Counted from the stretch's first letter, positions 1 to 6,086 are shown. The stretch: DNA of 8,373 bases from Methanosarcinaceae archaeon (GCA_017613335.1 JAGAEB010000167.1:1-8373); one strand, 5' to 3'. Made by a program: numbers and translations. Notes: generated from the letters alone by a model not told the origin.

Positions 1-942
1 GCCAAAGAATCTTCTGACGGCAGATACTGGTATCTCGTCGACCATCTCGGCTCAACGAACGTCATGATCGACTCGACCGGCACACTTGTCGAAAGGTCCC
101 TTTATTATCCGTTCGGCAGTTATCGCTCAGGTGTTGCGGATGAAAAATATGGCTTTACCGGAAAAGAATTCGATTCGGACACGGGACTTTATTACTACGG
201 CGCCCGGTACTATAATCCGGAAATATTCGTGTTTACGCAGGCGGATTCGGTTCTGCCGGATGTCTATAATCCGCAGGCGCTGAACAGGTATGCCTATTGT
301 CTGAACAATCCGCTGAAGTATGAGGATCCGGACGGGCATTCACCGACGCTTCTCACAGCGGCGGCCGGTCTTGTTGCCGGTGCAGTTATTGCCGGCGTAG
401 CAGAAGCAGGAAGGCAACTGATAACCACAGGAAAGATTTCAGACAGGAATGCTGTTGTTAAAGCTGCTGTTGTCGGCGGTGTTGTCGGGGGCGTGACAGG
501 ATTGACTTTGGGTATCGGTACTGCTTTGGTTGCAAGCGAATCTGCTTTGGTATGCGCTATTGTTGGTGCAGAATTCGGGGCTGTCGGAGGGTTTGCCGGA
601 AGTGTTGCCGGCGGTGCGACAGAATATGTTTATGAAGAAATGTTCGAAAACGGATCAGATGAAACGTTTTTAAATTCTGCGTTTGATGGAGAAGCCATTT
701 TGGAAAATATGACACTGGCTGCAGCAGGGGGAGCAGTTTCCGGAGCAGTCGGTATAAAATACAAAGACATAAAATATGTGAAAAACATAAAAAATGTTGA
801 TGACGATCGTGTTAAAACACTCGTTTCTGAAGTTGCATTTGATAGTACTGAAATTGCTGTTAAGCAAAGTTATCGGGCGTGTTCCAAATACGCCCTGGTG
901 ATTATGAAAAGAGATGATAAAATTCAAAACGAAAAAGAATAA
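1..942 (+). CDS. RHS/YD-repeat polymorphic toxin, C-terminal part (5' end outside window)
   Basis: The frame is open from the first base, so the gene begins upstream; an internal ATG at 64 is not the start. The first ~114 codons hold the classical RHS core end: DHLGS (codons 15-19), YYPFG, FTGKEFDSDTGLYYYGARYY, a QAD block, and the NRYAYCLNNPLKYEDPDGH block that closes the core near base 342. In this family the core forms a shell around a C-terminal toxic tip, often delivered to competing cells. The tip (343-939) is ~199 residues: a long Gly/Ala/Val-rich hydrophobic part, a second GGAVSGAVG stretch, then a ~65-residue Lys/Asp-rich tail. I do not recognise a toxin fold in it. The tip is visibly more AT-rich toward its 3' end than the core, as expected for exchanged tips. 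Odd: the usual GRF of the core reads FVF here. The family call is secure; tip activity is unknown. Confidence 0.93.
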   Translation, partial: AKESSDGRYWYLVDHLGSTNVMIDSTGTLVERSLYYPFGSYRSGVADEKYGFTGKEFDSDTGLYYYGARYYNPEIFVFTQADSVLPDVYNPQALNRYAYCLNNPLKYEDPDGHSPTLLTAAAGLVAGAVIAGVAEAGRQLITTGKISDRNAVVKAAVVGGVVGGVTGLTLGIGTALVASESALVCAIVGAEFGAVGGFAGSVAGGATEYVYEEMFENGSDETFLNSAFDGEAILENMTLAAAGGAVSGAVGIKYKDIKYVKNIKNVDDDRVKTLVSEVAFDSTEIAVKQSYRACSKYALVIMKRDDKIQNEKE

Positions 943-1012
943 GATTACACAGAATATCGACAACAGACAACTGTATTTATCACATATTCGTGTGTGTTTT
1001 GTGCTGTTGGAT

Positions 1013-1041
1013 AATTCTCTTCCGTCATACGAACTGAATAG
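1013..1041 (+). repeat. Left copy of imperfect ~29-bp direct repeat flanking the IS30-like fragment
   Basis: This segment (aattc, then ttccgtcata, then actgaatag) recurs at 1337-1365 with one small indel on either side of ttccgtcata and one or two substitutions. The two copies are 324 bp apart and bracket the transposase fragment. The repeat is much longer than the 2-3 bp target duplications known for IS30-family elements, so it is not an ordinary insertion footprint; a duplicated segment or a recombination scar is more likely. No gene is callable between the RHS stop (942) and 1129. Confidence 0.7.
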
Positions 1042-1087
1042 TCCTGCATTACACATCAAAGTGCATATCGCAATGAATAAAAAGAAA

Positions 1088-1128
1088 GCAATCGTTTCTA
1101 TGATTGTAAACTAAGGAGAAACGATTGC
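1088..1128 (+). promoter_or_regulatory. Perfect 12-bp inverted repeat covering the transposase ribosome binding site
   Basis: gcaatcgtttct (1088-1099) and agaaacgattgc (1117-1128) are exact reverse complements separated by 17 nt. The ribosome binding site aaggag (1113-1118) lies at the end of the loop and runs into the second arm, and the ATG at 1130 starts two bases after the stem. In RNA this would fold into a hairpin partly hiding the site, so it could limit transposase translation; as DNA it could be a binding site near the element's end. The pairing is seen directly, the role is inference. Confidence 0.7.
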
Positions 1129-1129
1129 C

Positions 1130-1365
1130 ATGTCAGTCAATTCATCTATTGTTTATAAGCCTGTCTGTTACTCTCACCTTTCCTTCGAAGAACGAATCAT
1201 TATTGAGACTTTGTCCAAAGAAAGACCCAAAAATACATTGCAGACAAACTAAACCGTGATCAATCGACAATATTAAGAGAATTAAGAAGGAATCAGCCTC
1301 TAAAAAACAAAGTCTCCTACAACGGATCAAGTGAACAATTCCCTTTCCGTCATAGGACTGAATAG
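1130..1365 (+). pseudogene. IS30-family transposase remnant, frameshifted and 3'-truncated
   Basis: The ATG at 1130 follows aaggag by 11 nt and encodes a peptide containing HLSFEERIIIETLSKERP, the helix-turn-helix start typical of IS30-family transposases. The frame stops at 1250-1252 after 40 codons. Reading one base back at the A5 run (1229-1233) restores the family sequence: KYIADKLNRDQSTILRELRRN, then a short tail, with a stop at 1363-1365. A single lost A is the simplest cause; the bases do not form a good programmed slippery heptamer. The catalytic DDE region is absent and homology fades by about 1345, inside the right copy of the direct repeat. Neither terminal inverted repeat of an intact element could be identified. 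Only the DNA-binding part of the gene remains, so it cannot be mobile on its own. It separates the RHS tip from the putative immunity genes. Confidence 0.8.
1337..1365 (+). repeat. Right copy of imperfect ~29-bp direct repeat
   Basis: This is the partner of the repeat at 1013-1041: aattccc, ttccgtcata, then g and gactgaatag. It overlaps the last codons of the shifted transposase frame and ends on the GTG used as the first possible start of the next gene, so the repeat boundary coincides with the junction between mobile-element remnant and downstream gene. Confidence 0.65.
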
Positions 1366-1715
1366 TGATTGATATGGATACCGTTTCAATTTTATTCACT
1401 ATGGTATATATTTTTTTGCTGATCAATTTTCCCGTCATGATATTAATCCTGATCAACATGGACATTAATTCTCCCGTATACATCGTATCAAAAAACAGGA
1501 CAAAGCCGGATAATCTGAAAGAAAGTTCGGTATATTTGGGAGCTTTGATGAAAAATGTTCTTTTGACCGTGTTTATTTTTTCTGCTTTTGCTGTGATTTT
1601 CACTATTACTCCTACACCATTCGGAGCCGTTCTGTTTTTTGGAATGGTCATATTGAGTGATGCCGTCTGTTACATATTAAATGGTATCTTTTTAAAAAAA
1701 TGCTCGGAAAAATGA
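1365..1715 (+). CDS. Small three-helix membrane protein of unknown function
   Basis: The product has 116 residues from GTG 1365, or 113 from ATG 1374; neither has a convincing ribosome binding site, and a TGA lies directly upstream at 1359-1361. Counting from the GTG, hydrophobic segments lie at about residues 7-31, 63-82 and 85-110, with a polar Asn/Lys-rich loop between the first two and a short Lys-rich C-terminus. No family is recognised. The stop is 16 bp before the next gene, suggesting a two-gene unit. Since the frame opens exactly where the mobile-element remnant and direct repeat end, the gene may have lost its natural 5' end. It could be an accessory immunity membrane protein of the RHS locus, but this rests on position only. 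The opposite strand is also open here over a longer stretch, but that reading has no family resemblance. Confidence 0.6.
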   Translation: MIDMDTVSILFTMVYIFLLINFPVMILILINMDINSPVYIVSKNRTKPDNLKESSVYLGALMKNVLLTVFIFSAFAVIFTITPTPFGAVLFFGMVILSDAVCYILNGIFLKKCSEK

Positions 1716-1731
1716 GGTCAGGTGAATATTA

Positions 1732-2733
1732 ATGGATCATTATCTCCTGGGATTCCTGTGTTTTCTTATTTCTTTGACACCGGCATTTTATCTCTCAATG
1801 TTTCCGGAGTTTATCATAATTCCGAACAAAAACTGTAATCAGTATCTGATGCGTTTTCTTTATATCTGTTTTCCGCTGTCTGCTGTTTTCTTCATTTTTT
1901 TCGGTCCGGTCTATTCTCTCATTTACGTTTACGGAACGACTCATCCGTTCGTCGTTCCATATGAACCCCTCTTCGATCTGACGATCGTCAGTATCATTTC
2001 AATCCTGTTATCCTGGTTCATAAAAGTAAGATATATCCCGACAGAAACGCCTGATGAATTCCGTGATGATTTTTACAATCATCCGTTATACATATTCTGT
2101 CCGCCGCAGGGTGCCCGTTTTTCGTCAAAAGTATACGGAACGAAATACGTCTATCCCAAAGGAAGAAAAACAACAGAACTTCTGTACGGAACCCGGATCG
2201 GGGATGTGTTCCTGGATCTGAATATACTTAATTCATACCCGCCGAAAAGTATTGTCAAACTTTTGTCCGGTGAAACGATCATTCCTGAAGATATCTTCGA
2301 TATCATTACGGAAAATAAACTGACCGGACTGAATGCAATACCTGTCATCCACAAAGGAGATGCCCGGAAAAATCCAAGATCTTATTTCCTGCTGGAACCG
2401 TCCCATACAATGATGCCGCTGTCTCCGCCGACGGAGATCATCGTTTCAAATAAATTTTATCTTGAGATATATGTCAAAAATGCAAAGTATTATTACAGCA
2501 GATCAGCCGCAGAATCGGCATTGGATTTTAATCAGACAGATGAAATTTTCGGGACGCATGAACTCGGCGCCTGTCTTCCGGGCAGAGAGCTGGTCCTTTC
2601 CGGAAAAGCAGTCAAAATCCTGATCGAACAGGCAGGCGTTGATAAAAGCTGTTTCATTCCTGTCAATATCACAGAGGACAGCGAAATCTCTGATAAAGAA
2701 GACACCCGACGATCATGTGAATTTCCGTTATGA
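1732..2733 (+). CDS. Membrane-anchored putative immunity protein (two Imm11/DUF1629-like modules)
   Basis: This is a 333-residue protein starting at ATG 1732, with gaggt (1714-1718) about 13 nt upstream as a weak ribosome binding site. Three hydrophobic segments lie in the first third, at about residues 4-30, 39-68 and 81-98. The remainder is soluble. Residues ~177-222 (LSGETIIPEDIFDIITENKL, then TGLNAIPV) resemble the '(I/V)S-x-k-(L/F)-x-x-I-x-e-x-x-(L/I)-x-G-x-x-F-x-P-V' core of Imm11/DUF1629 proteins. A second, weaker copy appears at ~268-313 (ELVLSGKAVKILIEQAGVDK, then SCFIPVNI). Such proteins are common beside RHS-type toxins, and this one lies downstream of an RHS gene on the same strand, so immunity to the RHS tip is the favoured role. 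Membrane anchoring would suit a tip that acts at the membrane. The domain match is made by eye from memory; reality of the gene is near certain, function is moderate. Confidence 0.85.
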   Translation: MDHYLLGFLCFLISLTPAFYLSMFPEFIIIPNKNCNQYLMRFLYICFPLSAVFFIFFGPVYSLIYVYGTTHPFVVPYEPLFDLTIVSIISILLSWFIKVRYIPTETPDEFRDDFYNHPLYIFCPPQGARFSSKVYGTKYVYPKGRKTTELLYGTRIGDVFLDLNILNSYPPKSIVKLLSGETIIPEDIFDIITENKLTGLNAIPVIHKGDARKNPRSYFLLEPSHTMMPLSPPTEIIVSNKFYLEIYVKNAKYYYSRSAAESALDFNQTDEIFGTHELGACLPGRELVLSGKAVKILIEQAGVDKSCFIPVNITEDSEISDKEDTRRSCEFPL

Positions 2734-2758
2734 TCCGGAAAAGAAAATAAAAAAAAGA

Positions 2759-2794
2759 CCCCGGCCTGATCCGGAAACAGCCGGACGGCCGGGG
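2759..2794 (-). terminator. Terminator hairpin between convergent units
   Basis: ccccggcc (2759-2766) pairs exactly with ggccgggg (2787-2794), and inside it tccgg (2770-2774) pairs with ccgga (2781-2785) around a 6-nt loop. Read on the - strand the hairpin is followed by a long T-rich tract (2756 down to 2735, T8 then TATTTTCTTTT), ideal for ending the gatB transcript. On the + strand it is followed only by CTTTTC, so it could act weakly for the gene ending at 2733 as well. Confidence 0.85.
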
Positions 2795-2814
2795 CTTTTC
2801 AGAAAGACATGTTT

Positions 2815-2840
2815 TCCCGGACGGCCGGAGCCGGCCGGGA
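2815..2840. repeat. GC-rich hairpin, no T-tract
   Basis: tcccgg (2815-2820) pairs with ccggga (2835-2840), and cggc (2822-2825) with gccg (2830-2833) around a cgga loop, with one mismatch between the two helices. Neither strand has a T-run directly after it, so it is not a terminator on its own. On the - strand it would lie in the gatB 3' untranslated region, just before the true terminator, where it could stall polymerase or protect the 3' end. Confidence 0.55.
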
Positions 2841-2860
2841 TCCGCTTTATTCTGCGTGCG

Positions 2861-3088
2861 GCTTCATTCCGTTTTTTCGGCTTCATTCCGCTTTTTCGGC
2901 TTCATTCCGCTTTTTCGGCTTCATTCCGCTTTTTCGGCTTCATTCCGCTTTTCAGCTTCATTCCGCTTTTCAGCTTCATTCCGCTTTTTCAGCTTCATTC
3001 TGCTTTTTCAGCTTCATTCTGCTTTTTCGGCTTCATTCCGCTTTTTCGGCTTCATTCCGCTTTTTCGGCTTCATTCAGCCTTTTTTCA
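2861..3088. repeat. Minisatellite: twelve tandem copies of a 19-bp unit downstream of gatB
   Basis: The consensus on the + strand is gcttcattccgctttttcg. Copies start at 2861, 2880, 2899, 2918, 2937, 2955, 2973, 2992, 3011, 3030, 3049 and 3068. Two central copies (2937 and 2955) are 18 bp because one T is missing, and the last is 21 bp and degenerate. Copies vary at one site (cg or ca at the end) and at c/t in 'attc(c/t)g', with variants clustered in the middle, which fits expansion by slippage or unequal exchange. A decayed 13th copy at 3089-3097 overlaps the gatB stop codon. On the - strand it lies in the gatB 3' untranslated region as an A/G-rich RNA, with an in-unit TGA that blocks long reading frames. 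The + strand happens to be open in all frames, giving a Phe/Leu-rich periodic peptide that I regard as artefact. Confidence 0.95.
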
Positions 3089-3091
3089 GCT

Positions 3092-4519
3092 TTATTCGCC
3101 GAGCTGTTCCAGGAGTTTTTCTCTGATGACGGCCGGGTCGCCGTTTCCTTTCAGTTCGCGCATGGCGGCGCCGACGAGCGCCTGGAAGGCTTTTGTCTTG
3201 CCGCTCCTGTAGTCTTTGACGGCGGCTTCGTTTTCTTCGATGACTTTCTTGGCGACTTCCGTGATCCGGTCGGCGTTGTCCTGGACGTTCATGTCCATTT
3301 CGGCGCAGTAGGCTTCCGGATCGACGTCGTTGTCGATGACGGCGACAAGGATCTTTTTGCCGGCGCCTCTGTTGATCTTTCCGGAAGAGACCATGCTGAT
3401 GATGGCGTAGAGCTTCTCCGGGGAGATCTCGAGGTCGCTGATGACTTTTCCGTTCCGGCGCATGACGGAGGCGCATTCGGTGATGAGCCAGTTGGCGGCT
3501 TCTTTCGGTTCGGCGCCGAGGGAGATGACTTTGTCGAGGATGTCACAGAGCGTGCGCTCGGATGTGATGATCTCCGCATCTTTTTCGGCAATGCCTGCGT
3601 CGACGTATTCGCGGAATTTCTGTTCCGCCGGCGCCGGCATGGATCTGATGATCCGGTCGTACCATTCGTCATCGATAATGACCGGCATCAGGTTCGGATC
3701 CGGGAAGTATCTGTAATCGGCTGCCGTTTCCTTGTTCCTCATGGAGAAACTGCGGTTCTTGGTGTCATCCCAGCGGCGGGTCTCCTGAATGAGTTCCTCC
3801 GTGTGGCGTTCCAGCGCGTCGATGTGGCGGGCGATCTCATATTCGATCGCTTTGCTGATGGAAACGAAAGAACTCATGTTCTTCATTTCAGTGCGGACAC
3901 CCAGTTCGGTGCTGCCTTCCGGACGGATCGACAGGTTGACATCACAGCGCATGGCACCGTCTTCACATTCGGAAATGCGGGCGAATCTGAAAAGCTTCTT
4001 CAGCTTTTCAAGGTAAGCAAGAACTTCTTCACCGCTGCGGAAATCCGGAAGACTCACGATCTCGATGAGCGGAACGCTCGTTCTGTTGAAGTCGACCATG
4101 GACGTGTCGGTCCACTCATCATGGACGAGTTTTCCGGCATCTTCTTCCACATGGATCTGCTTGATGCCGATCTCACGGACACCGTTCTTCGTTTCAACGG
4201 TGACCTTTCCTTTCGTACAGATCGGATGGAACCACTGGGTGATCTGGTAGGCGCACGGCAGATCGGGGTAGTAGTAGCTCTTCTTGTCGAAAGAAGAATA
4301 TCTGTTGATCTGACAGTTCAGGAGCGTTCCTGCCATGACGGCCAGTTCAACAGCGTGTCTGTTGGTGACAGGAAGCATTCCCGGCATACCGCAGCAGGCC
4401 GGACAGACTCTTGAGTTGGGCTCCGGGTTTTTGGCGTGAGCGCCGCAGGAACAGAAAAGCTTGGAAGCCGTGGCGAGTTCGACGTGGACTTCAAGACCGA
4501 TAACAACTTCGTATTTCAT
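3092..4519 (-). CDS. gatB: Asp-tRNA(Asn)/Glu-tRNA(Gln) amidotransferase subunit B
   Basis: GatB phosphorylates the side-chain carboxylate of mischarged Asp-tRNA(Asn) (or Glu-tRNA(Gln)) with ATP and replaces the phosphate with ammonia. The protein is 475 residues, normal for the family. It shows the start motif GLEVHVEL with Glu10 and His12, a zinc-type cysteine set (Cys23, Cys25, Cys39, Cys42), KKSYYYPDLP (79-88), IHVEEDAGK with Glu125, PLIEIVS with Glu153, the RTEMKN block, DYRYFPDPNLMPV, and a C-terminal helical YqeY-like tRNA-binding tail ending in GKTKAFQALVGAAMRELKG. The Mg/ATP site residues appear complete, unlike the partner GatA. The ATG touches the gatA stop (TGA then ATG, no gap), with ribosome binding site AAGGTG inside the end of gatA, so translation is probably coupled. 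The stop codon lies at the edge of the 19-bp repeat array. The family is certain. Confidence 0.98.
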   Translation of the reverse strand: MKYEVVIGLEVHVELATASKLFCSCGAHAKNPEPNSRVCPACCGMPGMLPVTNRHAVELAVMAGTLLNCQINRYSSFDKKSYYYPDLPCAYQITQWFHPICTKGKVTVETKNGVREIGIKQIHVEEDAGKLVHDEWTDTSMVDFNRTSVPLIEIVSLPDFRSGEEVLAYLEKLKKLFRFARISECEDGAMRCDVNLSIRPEGSTELGVRTEMKNMSSFVSISKAIEYEIARHIDALERHTEELIQETRRWDDTKNRSFSMRNKETAADYRYFPDPNLMPVIIDDEWYDRIIRSMPAPAEQKFREYVDAGIAEKDAEIITSERTLCDILDKVISLGAEPKEAANWLITECASVMRRNGKVISDLEISPEKLYAIISMVSSGKINRGAGKKILVAVIDNDVDPEAYCAEMDMNVQDNADRITEVAKKVIEENEAAVKDYRSGKTKAFQALVGAAMRELKGNGDPAVIREKLLEQLGE

Positions 4520-5713
4520 TCAGATCACCTTCTTTTCGATCTGACCGGCAACACTCAGGAGAACATCATCCTTCAGGCAGGCTGACGTCAGCTGAACACC
4601 TTTCGTCACGACGGCCGGAATGCCCGTCAGAGAAGCAAACGATGTGAATTCGCTCTCTTTGAAGACGGCGTTGAAAATGTCGTCTTTGTCGTATGACGGC
4701 TTTCTGAAACTGCTGCAGGCCGGCGCGATCATGATCTGACACGTTCTGAAGATCTCGTCGAGGTCGTTTCTGATCATCCGGCGGATCCTCAGGGCTTTGT
4801 CGTAGCACTGTTCGTAGTGACCCATGGAAAGAACGTAGGAGCCGTACAGGATCGTTGCTTTCGTCAGGAAAGTGAGACCTTCCGTACGGGTGTTGACGTA
4901 GAGAGAATCGATATCCGTGTAGTTCTCGGTGCGGTAGCCGAATTTGACGCCGTCGTATCTGGAGAGGTTGTTGCAGCATTCGGCGGCCATGAGGATCTCC
5001 CAGGCGGCGTTCGCCGTTTCCGTATCGAGAGAAACGTTCACGATCTCTGCGCCTTCGCTCTTCAGCTTTTCGCAGTAGTCAGCGACGGCTGCTTTGACGT
5101 CGTCGTCTGCCTTGTCGACAAGGGAAGACAGGACTGCGACTTTCATGCCTTTGACCGGCACGTCTGCGCTGTAATCGTATTTCGCAGCCGGCAGACTTGT
5201 TCCGTCTTTGTCGTCATGGCCGGCGATCACGGTCAGGATCTCTTTCAGATCGTCGATCGTTTTTGCCGTCACGCCGATCTGTTCGCCGGAACAGGCGACC
5301 GGGATGACGCCGTAGCGTGAAACGGTTCCGTAGGTCGGTTTGATGAAATCGGCGCCGAAAACAGCTGCGCTTCTTCTCGGCGCGCCGTTGAGGTCGACAT
5401 TGAGAGCTGCTTTGATCTCTCCTTTTGCAGCCAGAGACGCGGCGGCCCCGAGGGCGCTTTCATCCGCAGGGCCTGCGGAGACGTTTTCGCCCATGAGATC
5501 AAGACCGAATTCACCGACGGCCGTCTTTCCTGAAATCTCATAGCCTGCTTTTTCCAGACGCTCGACCGCATCTGCGGAAAACAGCGGCACAAAACCTTCA
5601 AGAATCTTAGATCCGGCCAGCGCCGGGCAATCCTTTACGAGGATCGTATCGTCAACAGCGATCTTCCCGGAAGGAGCTCCCCCTTCTTTCATAAGTGTAA
5701 CATATTCTGACAC
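4520..5713 (-). CDS. gatA: GatA-like amidotransferase subunit lacking the amidase catalytic residues (pseudoenzyme)
   Basis: Normal GatA hydrolyses glutamine and channels ammonia to GatB. This copy has 397 residues against about 480-490 usual. It starts at GTG 5713, with GAGG 7 nt upstream and an in-frame TGA just before it, so the usual ~60-residue N-terminal region is truly missing. Homology is clear at SKILE (35-39), GKT..EF (62-69), FIKPTYGTVSRYGVIPVACS (123-142), AGHDDKDGTS, RYDGVKFGYR and the GSYVLSMGHYEQCYDKA block. The Lys-Ser-Ser triad is lost. IAIKD reads IAVDD (Lys to Asp21, ungapped to SKILE). The RVPGGSSGGS loop is shortened and replaced by GPADESALGAA. GSDTGGSIRQPA reads NVDLNGAPRRSA (nucleophile Ser to Ala111). 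The RR before the 'LGTYALS' block reads AT (286-287), and the conserved Asp before 'FTVPANLAGLP' is Ser354. The frame is intact and the surroundings are conserved, so it is not a decayed gene. It probably serves as a scaffold between GatC and GatB. Confidence 0.93.
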   Translation of the reverse strand: MSEYVTLMKEGGAPSGKIAVDDTILVKDCPALAGSKILEGFVPLFSADAVERLEKAGYEISGKTAVGEFGLDLMGENVSAGPADESALGAAASLAAKGEIKAALNVDLNGAPRRSAAVFGADFIKPTYGTVSRYGVIPVACSGEQIGVTAKTIDDLKEILTVIAGHDDKDGTSLPAAKYDYSADVPVKGMKVAVLSSLVDKADDDVKAAVADYCEKLKSEGAEIVNVSLDTETANAAWEILMAAECCNNLSRYDGVKFGYRTENYTDIDSLYVNTRTEGLTFLTKATILYGSYVLSMGHYEQCYDKALRIRRMIRNDLDEIFRTCQIMIAPACSSFRKPSYDKDDIFNAVFKESEFTSFASLTGIPAVVTKGVQLTSACLKDDVLLSVAGQIEKKVI

Positions 5714-5804
5714 AATAATGCCTCACATCGGCAATTGGTTTGTTTGACAGTCGGTTCATCTCAGTATTTCAGTATACTTCTGACAGGAAACAGTCATCCT
5801 TCGG

Positions 5805-6086
5805 TCATTTCACCAGTCTCGGAACCTGCCAGCTGTCTTCCGTGTGTTCGGGGCCTGCTTCCAGAAGGCTTTCTCTGGTAAACGGCTGCGCCATGATGTC
5901 CTCTCTCAGGACATTCGAGAGCGGCATGACATGGATCATGATCTCGATATTTTCCGTGTCAATGCCCTGAAGTCTGTTTTCATAAACGGCCATGTCGGTG
6001 AATATTTTTATCATCCTGTCTTTTTCAGAGGGGGTCAGAGCCATTTCATTAAGCTCTTCCATAGGCTCAAGATCGATTTCGGTCAT
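5805..6086 (-). CDS. gatC: Asp-tRNA(Asn)/Glu-tRNA(Gln) amidotransferase subunit C
   Basis: GatC is the small belt that wraps around GatA and bridges it to GatB. The product is 93 residues from ATG 6086, typical for the family. Landmarks are the helical N-terminus with SEKDRM, an 'MAVYENRLQGIDTENIE' segment matching the usual LDYVEKLNEVDTEGVE, the hallmark HVMPLSNVLREDIMAQPFTR, and the tail SWQVPRLVK. A second ATG sits two codons upstream (6092), but GAAGGA abuts it with no spacing, whereas it is 6 nt from ATG 6086, so the inner start is preferred. The gene follows aspS by 175 bp containing a palindromic repeat array, and precedes gatA by 91 bp. Its normal form implies that the complex is still assembled around the altered GatA. 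Confidence 0.95.
   Translation of the reverse strand: MTEIDLEPMEELNEMALTPSEKDRMIKIFTDMAVYENRLQGIDTENIEIMIHVMPLSNVLREDIMAQPFTRESLLEAGPEHTEDSWQVPRLVK

Noticed and set aside
914..1114. 66-residue frame after the RHS tip as a continuation of the toxin or an immunity gene
   Set aside because: It overlaps the end of the RHS gene in another frame, has no good ribosome binding site, is low-complexity, and runs through the repeat and into the inverted repeat.
1224..1236. Programmed -1 frameshift in the transposase gene
   Set aside because: The in-frame bases (AGA CCC AAA AAT) do not make an X XXY YYZ heptamer and the downstream part is truncated before the catalytic domain, so a simple one-base loss is the better explanation.
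1142..1651. 169-residue open frame on the - strand
   Set aside because: It overlaps the transposase remnant and the membrane protein, has no recognisable family features, and mirrors hydrophobic codons of the + strand gene.
2861..3088. Tandem repeat array as a CRISPR array
   Set aside because: Units are contiguous with no unique spacers, 19 bp long, and no cas genes are present.
2861..3088. Overlapping 13-codon mini-frames (MKPKKRNEAEKAE) starting at each repeat ATG on the - strand
   Set aside because: No ribosome binding site precedes them and they follow automatically from the unit sequence and its length.
2639..4414. Long open frame on the + strand through the repeat array and across gatB
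   Set aside because: It runs opposite to gatB, a certain gene, and its first part is the translated 19-bp repeat (Phe/Leu-rich). The length comes from the repeat lacking + strand stops and from codon bias of gatB.
5714..5804. Missing N-terminal part of gatA hidden in the gatC-gatA gap
   Set aside because: Only 91 bp are available, a stop lies in frame just before the GTG, and the translated gap shows no GatA-like residues.
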